A stretch of 35,373 nucleotides of DNA, from NCBI GenBank assembly GCA_030447745.1, contig JAUJOH010000010.1:1-35373 (forward strand), given 5' to 3'. The first letter of the stretch is position 1. Every line of letters begins with the position of its first letter. This document shows, piece after piece, positions 31,847-35,373 of the stretch. The notes beneath the pieces were generated by a model. That model was not told the DNA's origin, made no database searches, and saw only the letters and a list, made by a program, of their open reading frames with translations. The position numbers and the translations under genes are program-made. This DNA is from Chloroflexota bacterium. GTDB lineage: Bacteria > Chloroflexota > Limnocylindria > Limnocylindrales > CSP1-4.

Positions 31847-32908
31847 CTAGCCCGGCGCGCCAACGCCCAGTCGATCGACCCACCGCCGGAAGTCGGCCAG
31901 CTCGTCCTTCGTCTCGCGCGCGAGGAGATCGACCAGGCAGCGTTGGACGCTCTTGCCCTCGAAGAGCGCGTTGTGGACCTCCTGCGCGATCGGCATCTCG
32001 ACCTCGAGCCGGCGTGCCAGCGCAAGAGCTGCCTCGACGGTGTACGCGCCCTCCGCGACGCCCGGCAGCGAGCCCTCGATGTCCGCCCACTTCCGTCCCC
32101 GCGCCAGCTCCTCGCCGAGCCGGTGGTTGCGCGAGAGTCGCGATCCGCACGTCGCGATGACATCGCCGAGACCGGCCAGGCCGGCGAACGTCAGGGGGTT
32201 CGCGCCGGCGGCGATTCCCAGCCGGGTCATCTCCGCCAGCCCGCGCGTCATGAGGCCCGCCTTGCCGTTGTCGCCGAACCCCAGCCCGTCCGCCGCGCCG
32301 GCCGCGACGGCGATGATGTTCTTCAGTGCGCCGCACAGCTCCACGCCGAGCACGTCGTTGTTGACGTACAGCCGGAACTCGCGGCGCGAGAGCCGCTCCA
32401 CGACACGATCGGCGAGCACCGGCTCCTCGGCCGCCACGACGGCCGACGCAGGCAGCCCGCGGGCGATCTCGATGGCGAGGTTCGGTCCGGACAGCGCCGC
32501 GAGGCGCGTCGGCGCCACCGTGCCCGCGTCACCGACGACCTCCGTCATCCGCATCAGGGTGCCGGGCTCGAGGCCCTTCACCACGGATAGGACGTCAGCC
32601 GACGGCGGAATTCCGTGTCCGACGCGCGCCATCGTCGGGCGTACGTGCTGGGAAGGGACGGCGACGATCACGAGATCGGACGCCTGGCGGAGCTCCGAGG
32701 CATCGGCCGTCACGCGGATGCCCGGCCCGAGGTCGATCCCCGGCAGGCGCCGTTCGTTGCGGCCATCGGTTCGGATGCGCGCGGCCGAGGCCTCCGAGTG
32801 GGCGAGCAGGGTGACCGGCTCCTGGCGCGCGATGAGCGCGGCGAGCGTCGTCCCCCAGGCACCGGCTCCGATCACCGCGACCCGCGGCGACGGCGTCCCG
32901 TCCGTCAC
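31847..32908 (-). CDS. gpsA: glycerol-3-phosphate dehydrogenase [NAD(P)+]
   Basis: The 353-residue protein has VAVIGAGAWGTTLAALIA (Rossmann loop), LSGPNLAIEIARGLP, the catalytic-region GALKNIIAVAAGAADGLGFG with its Lys, and NGKAGLMTRGLAEMTRLG. GpsA reduces dihydroxyacetone phosphate to sn-glycerol-3-phosphate for phospholipid synthesis. Start: tandem GTGs at 32911 and 32908, with GGAGG just upstream; 32908 gives the better spacing. It lies 10 bp after the der stop, the last gene of an ispH-der-gpsA run. Confidence 0.95.
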   Translation of the reverse strand: MTDGTPSPRVAVIGAGAWGTTLAALIARQEPVTLLAHSEASAARIRTDGRNERRLPGIDLGPGIRVTADASELRQASDLVIVAVPSQHVRPTMARVGHGIPPSADVLSVVKGLEPGTLMRMTEVVGDAGTVAPTRLAALSGPNLAIEIARGLPASAVVAAEEPVLADRVVERLSRREFRLYVNNDVLGVELCGALKNIIAVAAGAADGLGFGDNGKAGLMTRGLAEMTRLGIAAGANPLTFAGLAGLGDVIATCGSRLSRNHRLGEELARGRKWADIEGSLPGVAEGAYTVEAALALARRLEVEMPIAQEVHNALFEGKSVQRCLVDLLARETKDELADFRRWVDRLGVGAPG

Positions 32909-32918
32909 CACGCCTCCG

Positions 32919-34616
32919 TCACCGAGCGCGACCCGGGCGGCCGCTGCCGGCCGTGCGGCGGCCGCGCGGCGGGACCGCTCGGGCGGCCGCCCCTCCCCCA
33001 CCCGATCGCCTCCGTCGCGGCAGCTCCGCCTTGCTCCGGTCGCGGAAGACGAGCCGGATCGGCGTGCCGTCGAACCCGAACGCCTCGCGCAGCCGGTTCT
33101 CGAGGTAGCGCCGGTAGCTGAAGTGGATGGCACCGGCGTCGCTGGCGAAGAACACGAATGTCGGCGGCGCGACGGCGGCCTGGGTGGCGTAGAAGATCTT
33201 CGGCCGGCGACCCTTCACCATCGGCGGCACCTGGCGGTCGCTGGCGGCTGCGACCAGCCGGTTCAGCTCGCCCGTCGAGATGCGTTTTCGCCGCTCCCCC
33301 CAGATGTCGACCGCGGTCTCGAGCACGCGGCTGACGCGCTGTCCGGTCCGGGCGCTGATCGAGATCACGGGCGCGAAGTCCAGGAACGGCACCTCGTTCC
33401 GGATCCACTGGACGTACTGGTCGAACGTCCGATCCGTCTTGTCCTCGACCAGATCCCACTTGTTGACCGCGACGACCAGTCCCTTGCCCTCCTCGCCGAC
33501 GTAGCCGGCGACATGCGCGTCCTGCGCGGTGAGCCCCTCCACGGCATCGATCACGAGGACGGCGACGTCGGCACGGGAGATGGCTCTGAGCGACCGGAGC
33601 GTCGAGTACCGCTCGGCAGCCGGCCCGGCCGCAACCTTGCCGCGGCGCCGGATGCCGGCTGTGTCGATGAGCACGATCTCGCTGCGGCCCCAGCGTAGCC
33701 GGGTGTCGATCGTGTCCCGCGTCGTGCCCGGCACCTCCGACACGATCGTCCGCTCCTCGCCGAGCAGCGCGTTGAGCAGGCTGGACTTGCCGACGTTCGG
33801 CCGGCCGACGAAGGCGATCGCGGCCTCCGCCACGTCCGCCTCCGCCGCGATCTGCGCATCCCAGCGGGCCTCGACCGAGCCTGCCGCACGGCCGGCGGCG
33901 TCCTCGGCCTCCTCTGCTTCGTCGTCCTCGTCGGGCTCGTCGTCCTCGCCGACGACGTGCGGCTGCAGGCGCCCTGACGCGACCTCGCGCGCCCACGCGT
34001 CCGCCTCGCGCTCGCGCTGCTTGCGAGCGATCTCTTCCTCGCTCTCCGGCGGGAGGGCCCACACGATGGCATCGAGCAGGTCCGCCACGCCGCGGCCGTG
34101 CGACGCAGAGATCTGGTAGGTCTCGTCCCAGCCGAGGGCGTAGAACTCGGCGCCCTCGAGCTCGCGCTTCTCGTTGTCCGCCTTGTTGACCGCCACGAGC
34201 AGCGGGCTCGTCGCCGAACGCAGGAGATCGGCGGCCTCCTGGTCGGCGGGCGTCAGCCCGGCGGCCGCGTCGACCACGAACAGGATGACGTCCGCCTCGC
34301 GGATCGCGAGCCGCGCCTGCTCCTGCACCTTGGCCTCGATCGGGTCGTCCGGCGAACGCTCCAGACCGCCCGTGTCGACGACGACGAACCGTCGGTCGTT
34401 CCACTCCGCGTCGCCGTACAGACGGTCGCGGGTGGTCCGTGCCCGGTCCTCGACGATGGCGGTGCGCGAGCCAAGGATCCGGTTGAAGAGGGTGCTCTTG
34501 CCGACGTTGGGCCGGCCGACGATGGCGACGACCGGCAATCCTGGCACCGACGGCTCGCCGGGGCGTCGCCTCCGTCCTCGGAGAGCTTCGACTTGGTCGC
34601 CGGGGAGTTCGCCCAT
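32919..34616 (-). CDS. der: ribosome-assembly GTPase Der (EngA)
   Basis: The 565-residue protein has two GTPase domains: G1 GRPNVGKSTLFNRIL, G3 DTGG, G4 NKAD, and then GRPNVGKSSLLNALL, DTAG, NKWD. A C-terminal KH-like domain follows (GELNRLVAAASDRQVPP, FFASDAGAIHFSYRRYLENR). Der matures the 50S subunit. The usual length is ~440-460 residues; the excess is an acidic linker between the GTPase domains (EDDEPDEDDEAEEAEDAAG) and a basic Arg/Gly-rich C-terminal tail of ~35 residues. ATG 34616 begins MGELPGDQVEALRGRRR, 13 bp after the ispH stop; the longer frame upstream is shadow. Confidence 0.96.
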   Translation of the reverse strand: MGELPGDQVEALRGRRRRPGEPSVPGLPVVAIVGRPNVGKSTLFNRILGSRTAIVEDRARTTRDRLYGDAEWNDRRFVVVDTGGLERSPDDPIEAKVQEQARLAIREADVILFVVDAAAGLTPADQEAADLLRSATSPLLVAVNKADNEKRELEGAEFYALGWDETYQISASHGRGVADLLDAIVWALPPESEEEIARKQREREADAWAREVASGRLQPHVVGEDDEPDEDDEAEEAEDAAGRAAGSVEARWDAQIAAEADVAEAAIAFVGRPNVGKSSLLNALLGEERTIVSEVPGTTRDTIDTRLRWGRSEIVLIDTAGIRRRGKVAAGPAAERYSTLRSLRAISRADVAVLVIDAVEGLTAQDAHVAGYVGEEGKGLVVAVNKWDLVEDKTDRTFDQYVQWIRNEVPFLDFAPVISISARTGQRVSRVLETAVDIWGERRKRISTGELNRLVAAASDRQVPPMVKGRRPKIFYATQAAVAPPTFVFFASDAGAIHFSYRRYLENRLREAFGFDGTPIRLVFRDRSKAELPRRRRSGGGGAAARAVPPRGRRTAGSGRPGRAR

Positions 34617-34629
34617 CAAAGGGCTTGCC

Positions 34630-35373
34630 TCACGCCGCGCCGGCGGTCGGGGCGATGACGTTCGGCAGCGAGGTCGTGCGCCCGGCCGGCGTCGCGGCCG
34701 CGGCCAGCGCGGCGTCGGCGAGGGCACGAGCATTCGCGGCGGCCTCCGGCGTGCCGGCGAGCTCGAGGATCCTCTGCGCGACGGCGTGGAGATCCTCGAT
34801 CGGCGTGGAAGTTCCGCCGGTCACGCCAACCACCGTCCGGCCGTCGAAGACCGCGGCGTCGGTCAGGTCACGCACGCTCTCGATCTGGATCGCGGGCGTG
34901 CCGGCGATCCCGCACAGGCGCGTCAGCTCCTTCGTGTTGGCGCTGGATCGGCCGCCGACCACGACCATCAGGTCGACCTCGCGCGCGGCCTCGAGGGTGT
35001 CCTCCTGCCGCCGGATGGTGACCGGGCAGACCGTGTTGACGATCTTGAGCTCGTGCGCGCGCGACGTCATGAACGCGGCCAGCTTCTCGAACTTCCAGGG
35101 CGGCTGGGTCGACTGCGAGATGAGCGCCATCCGCTTCTTGCGCGGGATGGCCGTCGCCCACTCCTCTTCCTCGTCGACGACGATCGCGTCCGGGGCGAAC
35201 CCGAGCAGACCGACGACCTCCGGGTGCTTGGGCGTTCCGAGGAGGACGATCGTGTAGCCCTCCTCGACGAGCTTGACGAGCTCGCGCTGCTCCTGGATGA
35301 CCCACGTGCAGGTGCCGTCGATGACCTCGAGCCCGCGGGCGTTCGCACGCTCCATCACGTCCGGGCGAACACC
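34630..35373 (-). CDS. ispH: 4-hydroxy-3-methylbut-2-enyl diphosphate reductase (partial, N-terminus outside window)
   Basis: The gene runs off the right edge; 247 C-terminal residues remain. Visible motifs are DGTCTWV (second cluster cysteine), GTPKHPEVVGLLGFA, QSTQPPWKFE, NTVCPVTIRRQ (third cysteine) and GGRSSANTKELTRLC, then GVTGGTSTP, as in IspH/LytB. IspH makes IPP and DMAPP with a 4Fe-4S cluster in the last step of the DXP isoprenoid pathway; the first cluster cysteine must lie outside the window. An Ala-rich tail of ~50 residues follows the core. It starts the ispH-der-gpsA run. Confidence 0.95.
   Translation of the reverse strand, partial: GVRPDVMERANARGLEVIDGTCTWVIQEQRELVKLVEEGYTIVLLGTPKHPEVVGLLGFAPDAIVVDEEEEWATAIPRKKRMALISQSTQPPWKFEKLAAFMTSRAHELKIVNTVCPVTIRRQEDTLEAAREVDLMVVVGGRSSANTKELTRLCGIAGTPAIQIESVRDLTDAAVFDGRTVVGVTGGTSTPIEDLHAVAQRILELAGTPEAAANARALADAALAAAATPAGRTTSLPNVIAPTAGAA

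Noticed and set aside
1..35373. CRISPR array, rRNA operon, tmRNA or RNase P RNA
   Set aside because: No regularly spaced repeats and no recognisable conserved RNA cores were seen on either strand.

Overview
This window is a GC-rich (about 70% by eye), densely packed bacterial chromosome segment with two tRNA genes, no rRNA and no CRISPR array. Gene content (IspH-Der-GpsA, a COG4586/4587/3694 ABC exporter, an EtfABD-type acyl-CoA electron chain, Moco genes, NrdR-Dcd, a TANNNT element a few bases before several starts) fits a high-GC Chloroflexota lineage (for example Limnocylindria-like) better than an Actinomycete. That assignment is inference from family content only.

Layout. 1-1150: the right end of an integrated element (serine recombinase, open to the left) abutting a complete tRNA-Arg(CCT). 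1141-4705: a membrane sulfatase-like protein, then a divergent thiol-redox operon (glutaredoxin-like, CcdA-like, TlpA-like). 4706-8706: diverged repeats, then a minus-strand operon of ABC ATPase, two permeases, a metallo-beta-lactamase-fold gene broken by an 11-bp tandem duplication, and a small membrane protein. 8728-10955: nrdR-dcd, preceded by a pair of NrdR boxes; dcd is interrupted by a 346-residue class 3-type intein with a LAGLIDADG endonuclease. 11009-14006: acyl-CoA dehydrogenase, etfB, etfA. 14154-18743: a GTP cyclohydrolase II/pyrimidine reductase fusion, a BchC-like dehydrogenase and two divergent GT4 glycosyltransferases. 18777-25591: a minus-strand operon of DUF1461 protein, site-2 protease with CBS domains, moeA, moaC, mogA and etfD. 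25672-28375: a DUF4332-like protein, an unknown small protein and a PLP decarboxylase. 28376-31589: a worn region with a frameshifted methyltransferase, a transposase remnant and small lineage-specific genes. 31699-35373: tRNA-Pro(GGG) and the gpsA-der-ispH run, open at the right edge.

How the genes work together. Acyl-CoA dehydrogenase passes electrons to EtfAB, and the membrane Fe-S protein encoded 5 kb away is of the type that carries them to menaquinone. NrdR probably represses its own operon and so couples the Dcd step of dTTP supply, and its intein, to dNTP status. The glutaredoxin/CcdA/TlpA genes look like an extracytoplasmic thiol-reduction pathway.

The least explained unit is the GCHII-reductase fusion with a dehydrogenase and two glycosyltransferases. 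It lacks the deaminase, RibB, RibE and any recognisable FMN riboswitch, so it may make a modified pyrimidine or pteridine, perhaps glycosylated, instead of (or besides) riboflavin. The clearest single novelty is the class 3 intein in the Dcd active-site loop.
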